From Mangrovicoccus ximenensis (lineage in GTDB: Bacteria > Pseudomonadota > Alphaproteobacteria > Rhodobacterales > Rhodobacteraceae), in the NCBI RefSeq assembly GCF_003056725.1, contig NZ_QBKZ01000016.1, positions 348,119 to 412,118 of the forward strand: a stretch of 64,000 nt of DNA. Reading direction: 5' to 3'. The position numbers and the translations under genes were made by a program. Below the pieces are notes generated by a model that searched no databases, was not told the origin of the DNA, and saw only the letters and a list, made by a program, of their open reading frames with translations. This document shows positions 1 to 10,002 of this stretch, in pieces. Position 1 is the first letter of the stretch. Each line of letters opens with the position of its first letter.

Positions 1-515
1 GACATCTCCCAGTCGAGATTGCCGGTCGGTTCGTCGGCCAGCACCGCTTCGGGCGCGGTCAGCAGCGCCCGTGCCAGCGCGGCGCGCTGGCGTTCGCCGC
101 CCGACAGGGTCTGCGGCGGGGCCGCCATGTGGCCGCCCAGCCCCACCCAGGTCATCAGATCCGCCGCCTGGGCGCGCAGCTCGGCATCGACCGGGCCGCG
201 CACGGTGAAGGGCAGCAGGACGTTCTCCTCCAGCGAGAGATGGTCGAGAAACTGGGTGTCCTGGTAGACGATGCCCATCCGCCGCCTTGCGCTGGCGCGG
301 GCATCGCTGGTCATTTCCGACAGGGGGCGGCCAAACAGCCGCACCTCCCCCTGCGCGGGTGTCATGCTCCCTGCGCACAGCCTGAGTAGCGTTGTCTTGC
401 CCGCGCCGGAAGGTCCTGTGAGGAAAAAGAAATCTCCGGGCTGCAAGGAGAGGGTGACATCGCTGAGCACCACGCGCCCGCCGAAAGCCACCGTCACCTG
501 TGAGAGGTCGATCAC
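1..515 (-). CDS. ftsE: Cell division ATP-binding protein FtsE (partial, runs off window)
   Basis: ABC-type ATPase that with FtsX regulates septal peptidoglycan hydrolysis at the cytoplasmic membrane. Read on the minus strand, the first 171 residues are present. They show Walker A GPSGAGKTT (about residues 34-42), a Q-loop segment YQDTQFLDHLSLEENV typical of FtsE, the ABC signature LSGGERQR (about 137-144) and Walker B VLADEPTGNLD (about 155-165). The C-terminus lies beyond position 1. The start is taken as GTG at 515 with a purine-rich AAAGGGG stretch upstream; no ATG fits. A divergent zinc-ribbon gene follows, an arrangement seen in Rhodobacterales. The family call is firm; FtsE rather than another LolD-like ATPase rests on the Q-loop region and context. 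Confidence 0.85.
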   Translation of the reverse strand, partial: MIDLSQVTVAFGGRVVLSDVTLSLQPGDFFFLTGPSGAGKTTLLRLCAGSMTPAQGEVRLFGRPLSEMTSDARASARRRMGIVYQDTQFLDHLSLEENVLLPFTVRGPVDAELRAQAADLMTWVGLGGHMAAPPQTLSGGERQRAALARALLTAPEAVLADEPTGNLDWEM

Positions 516-642
516 TCGTACTGCCCCTTTGGTTGCGGCCCCCTTCTTGCCTCAGCCGCCGGGGCAAGGCAACGGGCAACGCTTGGCGCGGGAGGGGGAA
601 ATTGCTAGAGCTTGGGGGATGCTGGAGGGAGTGCACGCAAAG

Positions 643-1170
643 GTGATCCGGATCGTCTGCCCAGCCTGCCAGGCGGCCTATGACGTGCCGCAGGCAGCGA
701 TCTCGGCCGGAGGGCGGGATGTCCAGTGTTCTGCCTGCGGGCACAACTGGTTCCAGCTCTGGCTGTCCGGTCCCGCAGGGGCCGGTTCCGCCGACGCGTC
801 CCCCGGTCCGGCCCGTCCGCAGGCCGCCGGGGCAGAGGCATCCTGGGGATTCGCCGAAGGTCCGCAGCCGCCGCTCGGCGAGGCGCCGCCCTTGCCTTCG
901 GTGCTCGGAGCGCCCGGCACCCCGCCCGCGCCGGGGTGTCCGGACCAGCTTCGGGGCGATGCGGCGCCCGAATGGCGCAGCGGGATCGCCCGGCGCCCCC
1001 TATCCATGCAGACCGGTGACATCGCGCCCGCCGCGGAGCCCCCTAACTTCGACATTTGCGATCCGGAAATCGATGGCCGCTGGAGGGCACGGGACGCATT
1101 TTCAATAAGTTACAGGGCTGAAATGGCCGGATCCGGCGCTAGCGCCGTAGTTGCACGCGGCATTATGTAA
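643..1170 (+). CDS. MJ0042-type zinc-ribbon domain protein, C-terminus abnormal
   Basis: The N-terminus carries the MJ0042/zinc-ribbon pattern CPxCxxxYxVP followed by CSACGHNWFQ, two CxxC knuckles expected to bind one zinc ion. Proteins of this family sit divergently from ftsE in Rhodobacterales and normally carry a longer conserved tail and a membrane segment. Here a proline/alanine-rich linker follows and the last 40 or so residues look unrelated, ending at a TAA that is in the same frame as the headless aldehyde dehydrogenase behind it. The start is uncertain: GTG 643 puts the ribbon at the very N-terminus as in relatives, but ATG 619 and GTG 631 are in frame, and the GGAGGGA at 624-630 would serve 643. 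Likely truncated at the junction near 1100-1190. Function unknown. Confidence 0.6.
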   Translation: MIRIVCPACQAAYDVPQAAISAGGRDVQCSACGHNWFQLWLSGPAGAGSADASPGPARPQAAGAEASWGFAEGPQPPLGEAPPLPSVLGAPGTPPAPGCPDQLRGDAAPEWRSGIARRPLSMQTGDIAPAAEPPNFDICDPEIDGRWRARDAFSISYRAEMAGSGASAVVARGIM

Positions 1171-1239
1171 CCCACCTGGAAAACGACGGATTGCGGAATA
1201 TCCTGGGCCGGCTGGCAGCCGCGGGCGCGGATCCGCGCC

Positions 1240-2469
1240 ATGCAGGCCTGGGCCGACCTGATCGAGGCCGAGGCGGAGACCATCGCCCGGATCGAGGCCG
1301 TCGCCTCCTCGCGCCCCGTGGCCCAGGCGCTGGCCGGGGATGTCGCCAGCACCGCCGAACAGATCCGCTTCTTCGCCGAATTCGCCGACAAGGAGGCGGG
1401 CACGCTGGTGCCCACCGCCGACAGCCAGATGGGCTTCATCTCCGCCCAGCCCCATGGCGTCGTCGGTGCGATCACGCCTTGGAACTTCCCGCTGTCGATG
1501 GCCGCGTGGAAACTCGGACCGGCCCTGGCCGCGGGCAATGCCGTGGTGCTGAAACCCTCTGAAATGACGCCCTATTCCACGCTCCATATCGCCGCGCTGT
1601 CGGTGAGGGCGGGCATTCCCGCGGGGCTCGTCAACATCGTTCTCGGTGACGGGCCGGTGACCGGCAACGCGCTGGTCGCGCATCCCGGCATCGACAAGGT
1701 CAGCTTCACCGGCTCGACCCGCGCCGGCAGCCAGATCATGGAGAACATCGCGCGCTCGGGCATCAAGCCGATGACGCTGGAACTGGGCGGAAAATCCCCG
1801 CAGGTGGTCTTCGCCGATGCCGACATGGAAGTCGTGCTCGACAGCCTGGAAAAGGGCATCCTGCCGAATGCCGGGCAGTTCTGCGTCGCCGGCTCGCGCA
1901 TCCTCGTGCAGCGAGCGATCGCTGACGAACTGGCCGCGAAGCTGGCGGACCGCTTCGCGGCCCCCGTTCCCGGCGCCACCTGGGACGACCCGGCCGGGTT
2001 CTCGCCGATCATCTCGGAAAAGCAGCTCGCCCGGATCGACGGCATTGTCGGCGCGGCGGTGGCCAAAGGCGCCGAGATCCTCTGCGGCGGCAGCCGCTTC
2101 GACCGCGCGGGCAGCTTCTACCGCCCGACCCTGCTCGGCAGCGCCGATGCCGCAAACCCGGCAATCACGGAGGAAATCTTCGGCCCGGTCGCGACGCTCC
2201 AGGTCTTCGACACCGAGAACGAGGCGATGGAGCTCGCTGCGCATCCGACCTACGGGCTCTGCGCCGGACTCTATACCCGCGACCTCAGCCGGGCGATGCG
2301 GCTGACGCGGCGGCTCGAGGCCGGAACCGTCTGGGTCAACCGCTACGGCCGAACCCGCGACCACATCCTGCCGACGGGCGGCTGGAAGGCCAGCGGGCTG
2401 GGCAAGGATCTCGGCCGCGAAGCCTACCTCTCCAGCCTCAAGACCAAGACGGTGCTGATCGACCTCTGA
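1240..2469 (+). pseudogene. Aldehyde dehydrogenase lacking its N-terminus
   Basis: NAD(P)-dependent aldehyde dehydrogenase family. Visible are the cofactor-binding ITPWNFPL, the loop FTGSTRAG, the general base in LELGGKSP and the nucleophile in NAGQFCVAGSR, so the catalytic core is complete. Family members have about 480 residues; only 409 follow the first ATG. The reading frame remains homologous upstream to about position 1195 (PRARIRAMQAWADLIEAE is normal ALDH sequence) but then becomes unrelated and meets the TAA at 1168-1170 of the preceding gene. About 70 N-terminal residues, including the first strands of the Rossmann part, are therefore missing. No convincing ribosome binding site precedes ATG 1240. 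Best read as a 5'-deleted remnant. Confidence 0.75.
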
Positions 2470-2586
2470 GCGGCGCCCCGAGGCGGAAAAGCATCTCCAA
2501 CTTTAGCGACCCCCCCGGACTTCAAGTTTGGGTTAGGCTTTTCGCCCCATTCCTGACCCGTGCCCAACAGCTGCGCCGGTGTGTGA

Positions 2587-5500
2587 ATGGAAGACGGTCT
2601 GCAACAACTCAGCCGCGTCGTGCAGGATCTGCCCGGCCCCGCCTGCCTTGTCTCTGCGGACGGCCTGATCCTCAGCGCGAATGCCGCCCTGTCCGAGACG
2701 CTGGGATGCCCGGCGGCGGCGCTCGGCGGGCGCAGGCCCGGAGAGTTCTGCAGCCCCGGCTTCGGCGCGATGATAGCCGCCGCGCAGGCCCGGCTGGTGA
2801 AGGATGGCCGCGCCGAAAGCTGCAGCGCCGCGTTCCGGCTGGGCGACGGAACGGAACGCTATTTCGACTGCGTGATCACGCCGCTCGGCCCGGCCGGTAC
2901 GGAGGAGGACGCGCTCGCCATGCTGGAATTGCGGCCGCCTGCCGCCACCGCGGAACATGGCGGGGACACCGCCGCGCTCGCGGCACCGCTGCCGCGCGAG
3001 GACCATTACATGGTGCTCAACGACGCGGCGGCCACAGCCAGCTTCGGCCAGTGGTACCTGACCCTCGACAGCCGGAAATTCTGGGCTACCGGCAGCTTCT
3101 ACACCCTGCTGGGCTACCAGCCGTTCGAGACCGAGATCGACGCGGCCTGGCTGCGCGGCCAGGTCCATCCCGACGACCTGGAAATGTCGATCTCCGCGAT
3201 CGAGGACCTGATCCGCGGCCGCAGCAGCCAGGTGCGCTTCGAATACCGGCTGCTCTGCCGCGACGGACGCTACCGCTGGTTCGAAGGCTCCTCGCGCAGG
3301 GTCGCGCGCGGCGGCCTGCCGCCGATGCTCTGCGGCAGCCTGATCGACATCGACCGCCGCAAGGCCGCGGCCGGACGGCTGCGGGACGCGCTTGTCTCCG
3401 CCCAGACCGCCCGGGCCGAGGTCGAGCGCAGTGCCGAAATGCTGCGCATCGCGACGGATGTCGGCGGCGCCGTCGCCTGGCATTTCGATCCGGCGACCGG
3501 ATTGGTGACCTACACGACGCCGCCGCGGCTGGCGCTCGGCCATCACGATGACGAATTGGCCCAGCCGCTCGCCAACATGCAGGGCGACGTCCATCCCGAA
3601 GATGCCCCCTCGGTGCGCCGCGCCCTGAGCGACCTCGTCGACGGACGCTCCGCCCGCGCGCAGGTCGACTACCGCAAGCGCCACCGCGACGGGCACTGGA
3701 TGTGGTTCTCCTCCGAGGCGCGGCCGATCCCCGGGTCCGGCCGCGGCGGCCCCGACATCATCTGCGGCATTACCATGGACATCACCGGCCGCAAGAGCGC
3801 CGAAGCGGCGCTGCAGGCCGCCGCCGACGATGCCCGCCAGGCCAGGGACGATGCCGAGAGCGCCCGCAAGCGGCTGCAATACCGGATGGAGCTGCAGCGC
3901 GTTGCCTCCGAAAGCAGCAATGTCGTGCCATGGTACATCATCCCTTCGACCGGCGAGCAGGAGATCGGCGCGCATCTGGGCACGATCCTGGGCTACGGCA
4001 CGGCGCACCGGCTCAGCAGCGCCGATTTCCTGGAGTTCATGCATCCAGATGACTGGACCGAGGGCGACAGGATCTTCGGCGCGTTGCTCTCCGGCCATCT
4101 CCGCGAAATGTCCGTGGATTTCCGCATGCGCCGCAAGGATGGCAGCTGGTGCTGGATCTCCTCGGTCGGCAAGCATGTCGACAATTCCGCCAGCGGCCTG
4201 CCCGACATGGTCTGCGGCAGCTTCGTCGACATTTCCGACCGCAAGGCGGCGGAGGCGCGCCTGGCCGAGGCGCTCTCCGATGCGGAATCGGCGCGCCAGG
4301 CCGCCAAGGACAATGCCGAGATGCTGGGCATCGCCGCCAGATGCGGCGAGATCGGCGCTTGGCGGATCGGAATCGAGCCGGGCGATGCCTGGATGGAAGA
4401 CGAGGGATTCCGCCAGCTCGGCTACCAGCCGGGCGCCTTCGTCCCGGATTTCGACGGCTGGGCCGAGCTGGCGCATCCCGGCGACCTGCCCGCCGCACAG
4501 GAACGGATCCAGCAGCTTCTTTCGGGTGCGCAAGACACGTTCGACAGCGAGATGCGGGTCCGCCATGCCGATGGCAGCTATCACTGGTACCGCTTCGTCG
4601 GCCGCAAGATCGACCGCTCCGCCGAGGGTCTGCCGCCCTTCATCGCCGGCGCGCACAGCCGGATCGACGCGCTGAAAGAGAACGAACAGCGCCTGGCCGA
4701 AGCGCTGGCTTCGGCCCAGGAAGCGACCGCGATGGCGCTGCTGCGCGAGGAAGTGATGGCGCTGACCTCCGAGAGCGGCCAGATCGGCCATTTCATGATC
4801 TATCCCGCGCTCGGCGAAGGCGCGATGCCGGACCTGACCTACCGGCTGCTCGGCTTCGAACCCGGCGATTTTCCCTGCACCGACGCGGGCTGGCGGGCGC
4901 TGCACCATCCCGAGGACATTGGCCCGGCGATCGAGGCGATGGAAGCGCTGTTCGCCGACCGGACGGATGTCTACGACCTGGAAAACCGCCTCCGCCACAA
5001 GGACGGGAGCTACCACTGGTACCGCGTGGTCGCGCGCAAGATCGAGCGCAGCGCGCAGGGACTGCCCTTCGTCCTGGCCGGCGCGATCTTCAACATCGAT
5101 GCCCAGAGGGCCAGCGAGCAGCGCCTCGCAAGTGCCGCCGACGAGGCGCGCCAGGCAGTCGACCGGCTGAACGCTCTGGCCAACCGGGCCCCGGGCGCGC
5201 TGTTCGAATACCAGTCCTTCCCCGACGGGCGGATGCATTTCCACTATTTCAGCGCGGCACTGCCGGAGCTGATGGGCGTCTGTCCCGACATGCTCCGGGC
5301 CGACGGGCGGACGATCTTCGCCAACATCCTGCCCGAGGAGATCCCCGAGGCCAAGCGCCAGGTCGAACGCGCCCGCGCGACCGGCCAGACCTTCGAATAC
5401 CGGCACCGCATAGACCACCCCGTCCGCGGCCGCCGCTGGATCCTGGTCAAGGCGTTGCCCCACACCAACGAGGACGGCACCACCACCTGGTACGGCAACA

Positions 5501-7710
5501 CGCTGGACGTCACCCAGGAGCTCGAGGTCGAGCGCCGCGCGCGCGAGGCCGGCGAAGAGGCGAAGGCCGCGCATGAGCGGCTGAACACCATCGCCGAGAA
5601 CGCGCCCGGCGCCCTCTACGAGTTGCGGCTGCATCCCGACCAGCGGGCAGAGTGGCTCTATTTCAACGCCAAGCTGCCGGATCTGCTGGGCATTTCCAGC
5701 GAAGAACTACAGGCCGATGCCTACGCGTTCTTCCGGCATGTGCCGGAGGAGGACAGCGCCCAGGTCATCAGCCGGTTCTTTGCCGAGCTCGACGATTTCA
5801 CCGATCAGGTCGAGATCCGCTTCAGCGTCGACCACCCCGAGCGCGGCACCCGCTGGCTGCTGTGCAGCGCCAGCCCGGCGCGGCAGGAAGACGGATCGGT
5901 GCTGTGGTACGGCAACATCATGGACACCACCGAGCGGCTGGAGATCGAGTATCTCGCCGCCGAAGCGGCCGCCGAAGTCCACAAGGCGCATAACCGCCTG
6001 AGCATGATCGCCGATATCGCGCCGGTCGGGCTCTACGAATTCCGCCGCACCCCGGATGGCCGCCAGGACTTTCCCTATGCCAGCCGCCGCTTCGATGACC
6101 TGCTGGGCCTGGCCGAGGGAGAGTCCCGCAATACCGCCGAAACCTTCCGCCGCATCGATCCCCAGGACCTGCCGGCCTTCATCACCAGCATCGAGGACAG
6201 CGCCCGCACCCTCGCTCCTTGGAAGGCCCGGTTCCGCCTGCACCATCCGGACCGGGGGCTGCTGTGGCTCTCGGCCTCGTCGATTCCGCGCCGCGAAGAG
6301 GACGGCACCATCATCTGGACCGGCGCCCTGCATGACGTCACCGCCGACGTGCTGCGCGAGGCCGAGCTGCGGCGCGCCCACGAACTGGCCGAAACGATGC
6401 GCGCCGAGAACGAGCGCCAGGCGCTGCATGACGGGCTGACCGGCCTGCCGAACCGGCGCTACTACGACAACATGATGGCCAAGCGCCTCGACTACGCGCA
6501 GACGTCCAAGGTCGGGGATTGCGTCCTGATCCGCGTCGATCTCGACCACTTCAAGTATGTCAACGACACGCTCGGCCACGAGGCCGGCGACCTGGTGCTG
6601 GTGCGCGTGGCCGAGGTGCTGCGCAACAGCCTGCGCGGCGAGGATTTCGCGGCCCGGATCGGCGGCGACGAGTTCTCGATCATCCTCGCCCCCGGCATGA
6701 CCGAGGAAAATGCCCGGGAAATCGTCGAGCGCATCCAGACAAGGCTGGCCGAACCGCTGGTCTATGACGGCCGCCTGTGCCGGTTCGGCGCCAGCTTCGG
6801 CATCGCCCATACCGAGGACCTGACCGAGATGGGCCCGGAGCTGCAGCTGTTCGCCGATGCCGCGCTCTACAAGGCCAAGGACGGCGGCCGCAACCGGATG
6901 GAATTCTTCACCACCGACCTGCACCAGGGCATCCTCAACGACCGCCGCCTGGCCAGCGAGATTCATGCCGGGATGGAGCGGGACGAGTTCGTCCCCTATT
7001 TCCAGCCCCAGGTCTCGGCCCGCGACGGCAGCCTCGTCGGCGTCGAGACCCTGTTGCGCTGGAACCATCCCGAACGCGGCGTGCTCGCGCCGGGGGAGTT
7101 CATGCATGTCGCCGAACAGCTGCGGCTGGTGCCGGAAATCGACCGGATCATGATGCTGAAATCGCGCGAGGCGCTGCGGCGCTGGCGCGCCAAGGGGCTG
7201 ATCATCCCCAAGATCAGCTTCAATGTCAGCTCCGGGCGGATGCACGATCCGGACGTGGTCGACATGGCGCGTTCGCTGCTCGACGGCGAAACCAAGGTGG
7301 CATTCGAACTGCTGGAATCGATCCTCGTCGAAGAGGAGAGCGACGCCTTCAAGTTCCATGTCGACATGATCCGCGAGGCCGGGATCGAGATCGAGATCGA
7401 CGATTTCGGATCGGGCCATGCCTCGATCATCGGGCTGATGGAAATCGCCCCGCAGGCCCTGAAGATCGACCGCCGGATCGTCATGCCGGTGGCACGGGAC
7501 GACCGGGCCAAGAACCTCCTGCGCGCCATCGTCGAAATCGCCGAAACGCTGGGCATCAAGACCATCGCCGAAGGCGTGGAGACCGAAGAGCAGATCGCCG
7601 TGCTGCGCCAAGCCGGCTGCGACATGCTGCAGGGCTATGCCTATTCGCGCCCGATCAGCGAGGACGCGCTGACCGCCTATCTGCGCGGCGGCATGCAGAA
7701 GACCGCGTGA
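2587..7710 (+). CDS. Nine-PAS diguanylate cyclase/phosphodiesterase (GGDEF-EAL)
   Basis: Cytoplasmic c-di-GMP signalling protein of 1707 residues without a membrane segment. By repeat pattern there are nine consecutive PAS/PAC units: one short N-terminal PAS (about 1-115), then eight units of about 125-145 residues up to about 1260, each closing with a PAC-like segment such as GSLIDIDRRKAA, AGAIFNIDAQRAS or GNTLDVTQELE. The GGDEF domain follows, with the intact motif GGDEF at about 1359-1363 and an RGED inhibitory I-site five residues before it. The EAL domain (about 1455-1700) has ETLLRW in place of EALLRW and keeps DDFGSG, KIDRR and AEGVETEEQ, so both activities are plausible. ATG 2587 directly follows a TGA. 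No partner gene is adjacent; input signals are unknown. Confidence 0.93.
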   Translation: MEDGLQQLSRVVQDLPGPACLVSADGLILSANAALSETLGCPAAALGGRRPGEFCSPGFGAMIAAAQARLVKDGRAESCSAAFRLGDGTERYFDCVITPLGPAGTEEDALAMLELRPPAATAEHGGDTAALAAPLPREDHYMVLNDAAATASFGQWYLTLDSRKFWATGSFYTLLGYQPFETEIDAAWLRGQVHPDDLEMSISAIEDLIRGRSSQVRFEYRLLCRDGRYRWFEGSSRRVARGGLPPMLCGSLIDIDRRKAAAGRLRDALVSAQTARAEVERSAEMLRIATDVGGAVAWHFDPATGLVTYTTPPRLALGHHDDELAQPLANMQGDVHPEDAPSVRRALSDLVDGRSARAQVDYRKRHRDGHWMWFSSEARPIPGSGRGGPDIICGITMDITGRKSAEAALQAAADDARQARDDAESARKRLQYRMELQRVASESSNVVPWYIIPSTGEQEIGAHLGTILGYGTAHRLSSADFLEFMHPDDWTEGDRIFGALLSGHLREMSVDFRMRRKDGSWCWISSVGKHVDNSASGLPDMVCGSFVDISDRKAAEARLAEALSDAESARQAAKDNAEMLGIAARCGEIGAWRIGIEPGDAWMEDEGFRQLGYQPGAFVPDFDGWAELAHPGDLPAAQERIQQLLSGAQDTFDSEMRVRHADGSYHWYRFVGRKIDRSAEGLPPFIAGAHSRIDALKENEQRLAEALASAQEATAMALLREEVMALTSESGQIGHFMIYPALGEGAMPDLTYRLLGFEPGDFPCTDAGWRALHHPEDIGPAIEAMEALFADRTDVYDLENRLRHKDGSYHWYRVVARKIERSAQGLPFVLAGAIFNIDAQRASEQRLASAADEARQAVDRLNALANRAPGALFEYQSFPDGRMHFHYFSAALPELMGVCPDMLRADGRTIFANILPEEIPEAKRQVERARATGQTFEYRHRIDHPVRGRRWILVKALPHTNEDGTTTWYGNTLDVTQELEVERRAREAGEEAKAAHERLNTIAENAPGALYELRLHPDQRAEWLYFNAKLPDLLGISSEELQADAYAFFRHVPEEDSAQVISRFFAELDDFTDQVEIRFSVDHPERGTRWLLCSASPARQEDGSVLWYGNIMDTTERLEIEYLAAEAAAEVHKAHNRLSMIADIAPVGLYEFRRTPDGRQDFPYASRRFDDLLGLAEGESRNTAETFRRIDPQDLPAFITSIEDSARTLAPWKARFRLHHPDRGLLWLSASSIPRREEDGTIIWTGALHDVTADVLREAELRRAHELAETMRAENERQALHDGLTGLPNRRYYDNMMAKRLDYAQTSKVGDCVLIRVDLDHFKYVNDTLGHEAGDLVLVRVAEVLRNSLRGEDFAARIGGDEFSIILAPGMTEENAREIVERIQTRLAEPLVYDGRLCRFGASFGIAHTEDLTEMGPELQLFADAALYKAKDGGRNRMEFFTTDLHQGILNDRRLASEIHAGMERDEFVPYFQPQVSARDGSLVGVETLLRWNHPERGVLAPGEFMHVAEQLRLVPEIDRIMMLKSREALRRWRAKGLIIPKISFNVSSGRMHDPDVVDMARSLLDGETKVAFELLESILVEEESDAFKFHVDMIREAGIEIEIDDFGSGHASIIGLMEIAPQALKIDRRIVMPVARDDRAKNLLRAIVEIAETLGIKTIAEGVETEEQIAVLRQAGCDMLQGYAYSRPISEDALTAYLRGGMQKTA

Positions 7711-7740
7711 GCGCCGGGGCGCCCGCGCGGTCCGGGTCCG

Positions 7741-8760
7741 TCAGCGCCAGCCGAGGGCCGGCGCGACATGGGTCAGGATGCTCTCGATGACATGGGCATT
7801 GTAGTCGACGCCCAGCATGTTCGGCACCGTCAGCAGCAGCGTATCCGCCTCGGCAATCGCCTCGTCCCTGGCGAGCTGCTCGATCAGCCGGTCGGGTTCG
7901 TCCGCATAGCCGCGGCCGAAGACCGAGCGCTGGGTCTCGATGAAGCCGAACTGGTCGCGCTCCTTGCCGCCGCGGCCGAAATAGCGCCGGTCCATGTCAT
8001 TGGTGATCGCGAAGATCGAGCGGCTGACCGATGTCCGGGGCGCGCGCTTGTGCCCGGCCTCCTTCCAGGCCGCCTTGTAGGCGCGCAGCTGCCTGGCCTG
8101 CTGGACGTGGAAGGGTTCGCCGGTCTCGTCGTCCTTCAGCGTCGAACTCTGCAGGTTCATGCCCAGCTTCGCCGCCCAGACCGCGGTCGCGTCCGATCCC
8201 GCGCCCCACCAAATCCGGTCACGCAGCCCGGGGCTCTGCGGCTCCAGCCGCAGCAGGCCCGGCGGGTTCGGGAACATCGGCTGCGGGTTCGGCTCGGCGA
8301 AGCCCTCGCCCTTCAGCATGTGCAGGAAAACCTCGGCATGCCGGCGCGCCATGTCGGCCGGGCTTTCGCCCTCGGCCGGGCCGTAGCCGAAGTATTTCCA
8401 GCCGTCGATCACCTGCTCGGGCGAGCCGCGCGAGAGGCCAAGCTGCAGCCGCCCGCCGGAGATCAGATCCGCCGCTCCTGCATCCTCGACCATGTAGAGC
8501 GGGTTCTCGTAGCGCATGTCGATGACGCCGGTGCCGATCTCGATCGACGAGGTCCGCGCGCCGACCGCCGCCAGCAGCGGGAAGGGCGAGGCCAGCTGCC
8601 GCGCATAGTGGTGGACGCGGAAATAGGCGCCGTCGAGGCCGAGCCCTTCGGCGGCCACGGCGAGGTCGATGGATTGCAGCAGCACGTCGGAGGCCGAACG
8701 CACCTGCGATCCCGGTTCCGGGCTCCAATGCCCGAAGGACAGAAAACCGATCTTCTTCAT
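7741..8760 (-). CDS. LLM-class flavin-dependent oxidoreductase
   Basis: Luciferase-like monooxygenase fold enzyme of 339 residues that would use reduced flavin to oxidise a small organic substrate. The N-terminus MKKIGFLSFGHW and the segments GLDGAYFRVHHYARQ, IEIGTGVIDMRYENPLYM and LGLSRGSPEQV are typical of the bacterial luciferase superfamily (F420/FMN group). Length is normal and the ORF is uninterrupted. ATG 8760 has an AGGAAG ribosome site. It stands alone, converging on the GGDEF-EAL gene with only 30 bp between the stops. The substrate cannot be deduced. Confidence 0.88.
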   Translation of the reverse strand: MKKIGFLSFGHWSPEPGSQVRSASDVLLQSIDLAVAAEGLGLDGAYFRVHHYARQLASPFPLLAAVGARTSSIEIGTGVIDMRYENPLYMVEDAGAADLISGGRLQLGLSRGSPEQVIDGWKYFGYGPAEGESPADMARRHAEVFLHMLKGEGFAEPNPQPMFPNPPGLLRLEPQSPGLRDRIWWGAGSDATAVWAAKLGMNLQSSTLKDDETGEPFHVQQARQLRAYKAAWKEAGHKRAPRTSVSRSIFAITNDMDRRYFGRGGKERDQFGFIETQRSVFGRGYADEPDRLIEQLARDEAIAEADTLLLTVPNMLGVDYNAHVIESILTHVAPALGWR

Positions 8761-9338
8761 GGGACTTCCTTTCGCGCGCCGCGCTTGGCGCCGGTTGTCC
8801 CATAGATAGGCCGCCGGTCAGGCCGCTGTCAGGTGCGGAGTCTGTGCCGACGCGCGCAAGAGGTCTGCATCCGCGCCAAGGCGCGCCCTCCGCCCTTTCC
8901 CCGCCAAGCACCGGCAAATGGCTGCACGCCCTCTGACCGGCTCGCCTGCTGACGAGCACCGCGACCGGACCGGCAGGGCGACGGCACGTCCCGGCAAGGA
9001 CCAGATGCTGCGCCCCCCCCCCGGTGGAGCGGTCCCGGATTGCCGGGCAAGACGCCAGCTCCCGGCGCGCACACCTAGCCTGCACCGTCCAGGCCGACAC
9101 ATGGGCGCGCTGGCGCGCCCCGGCGTGTCGTCGTTCCTGCATCGGCGCGAACCGGATGTCCGCCAATTTCCGTCCGGGGCCGGACATGGCGAGGCGGCGT
9201 GCACCGGGCTGCGGCAGATATCGCGGGAAAACGGCAGCGCCGGTCTTTCCGGGCAAAGCAACGCATCGCCGAACATGCGGAACCGCCTCGCCCCGGAGCC
9301 AGGCCGACCAAACGAGCCGGGACCGGCCTACCGGGCCG
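8761..9338. other. 578-bp GC-rich stretch without a recognisable gene
   Basis: No frame here gives a protein that resembles a known family, and codon usage in the open frames looks random. The part next to 8760 holds the ribosome site and presumably the promoter of the luciferase-like gene. A run of nine C residues lies near 9012-9021. I see no repeat, RNA gene or clear terminator. Confidence 0.5.
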
Positions 9339-9959
9339 TCAGACCCATTTGTAGTTGAAGCTCACCGAGATCCGCTCGTCCTCGGACATGTTCATGGGCA
9401 CTTCGTGGCGCAGCCAGCTTTCCCAGAGGAGCACCTCGCCGACTGCGGGCTTCGCATAGACGAAGGTGCGCAGGTCCTCTCGGCAGTCCTTCCTGCGGGC
9501 CGGCGCGGCCATCATCCTGGCAGAGCGCGGGTCTTCGAGCTTCAGAGCCGAGGCGCCGTCGGGCATGGCGACATAGGTCGTGCCGGAGATCACCGAATGC
9601 GGGTGCAGGTGCGAGGCATGCATGCCGCCCTCGGGCAGGATGTTGATCCAGAGATCTTCCAGCTCCAGCTTGCCCTCGCCCAGGTCGAATTCCAGGTCCT
9701 CGGCAAAGGCCGCGACATGGGCGTCGAGCGCCTTCTTCAGCTCGGCGAAGATCGGAAAGCGCCAGGGAAGATCGGTCAGAGAGGCATAGGAGGTGTAGCC
9801 GGGATAGCCGTTCTCCTCGCACCATTGCTGGCCGGCCTCGTCATCCTCGGCAATGACGTAGCAGGAATTCTCCAGCTCGCGCGGGTCGATGTCATGTCCC
9901 AGCTCGGTGAGGCGGGCGCGGTAGAGACGGGTGACGAAGAGGGAATCGATCTGTGCCAT
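9339..9959 (-). CDS. TIGR02466-type putative 2OG-Fe(II) oxygenase
   Basis: 206-residue protein of the TIGR02466 family, predicted 2-oxoglutarate/Fe(II)-dependent oxygenases. The double-stranded beta-helix part shows the histidine-rich segment HASHLHPHSVISGTTYV, a second histidine in WESWLRHEVPMN and a basic residue before the C-terminal strand ERISVSFNYKW, as expected for metal and 2OG binding. Length is standard. The start ATG at 9959 is the only suitable one. It lies 43 bp behind a frameshifted membrane-protein gene on the same strand. Substrate unknown; members are often found in phages and marine bacteria. Confidence 0.85.
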   Translation of the reverse strand: MAQIDSLFVTRLYRARLTELGHDIDPRELENSCYVIAEDDEAGQQWCEENGYPGYTSYASLTDLPWRFPIFAELKKALDAHVAAFAEDLEFDLGEGKLELEDLWINILPEGGMHASHLHPHSVISGTTYVAMPDGASALKLEDPRSARMMAAPARRKDCREDLRTFVYAKPAVGEVLLWESWLRHEVPMNMSEDERISVSFNYKWV

Positions 9960-10002
9960 GCGCGTTCTCTAGCCCAGCGGCGCGGCGCGGGCGAGAGGCT
10001 TG

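Noticed and set aside
2533-5634. 1033-codon open frame on the minus strand
   Set aside because: It lies wholly antisense to the PAS units of the GGDEF-EAL gene. The high GC content keeps the complementary frame open; composition is Asp/Gly/Arg-rich and shows no domain.
8761-9338. Open minus-strand frames of 80-150 codons as a gene
   Set aside because: They differ completely between frames, have no ribosome site, and show a Cys/Arg/Pro-rich composition typical of random GC-rich DNA.
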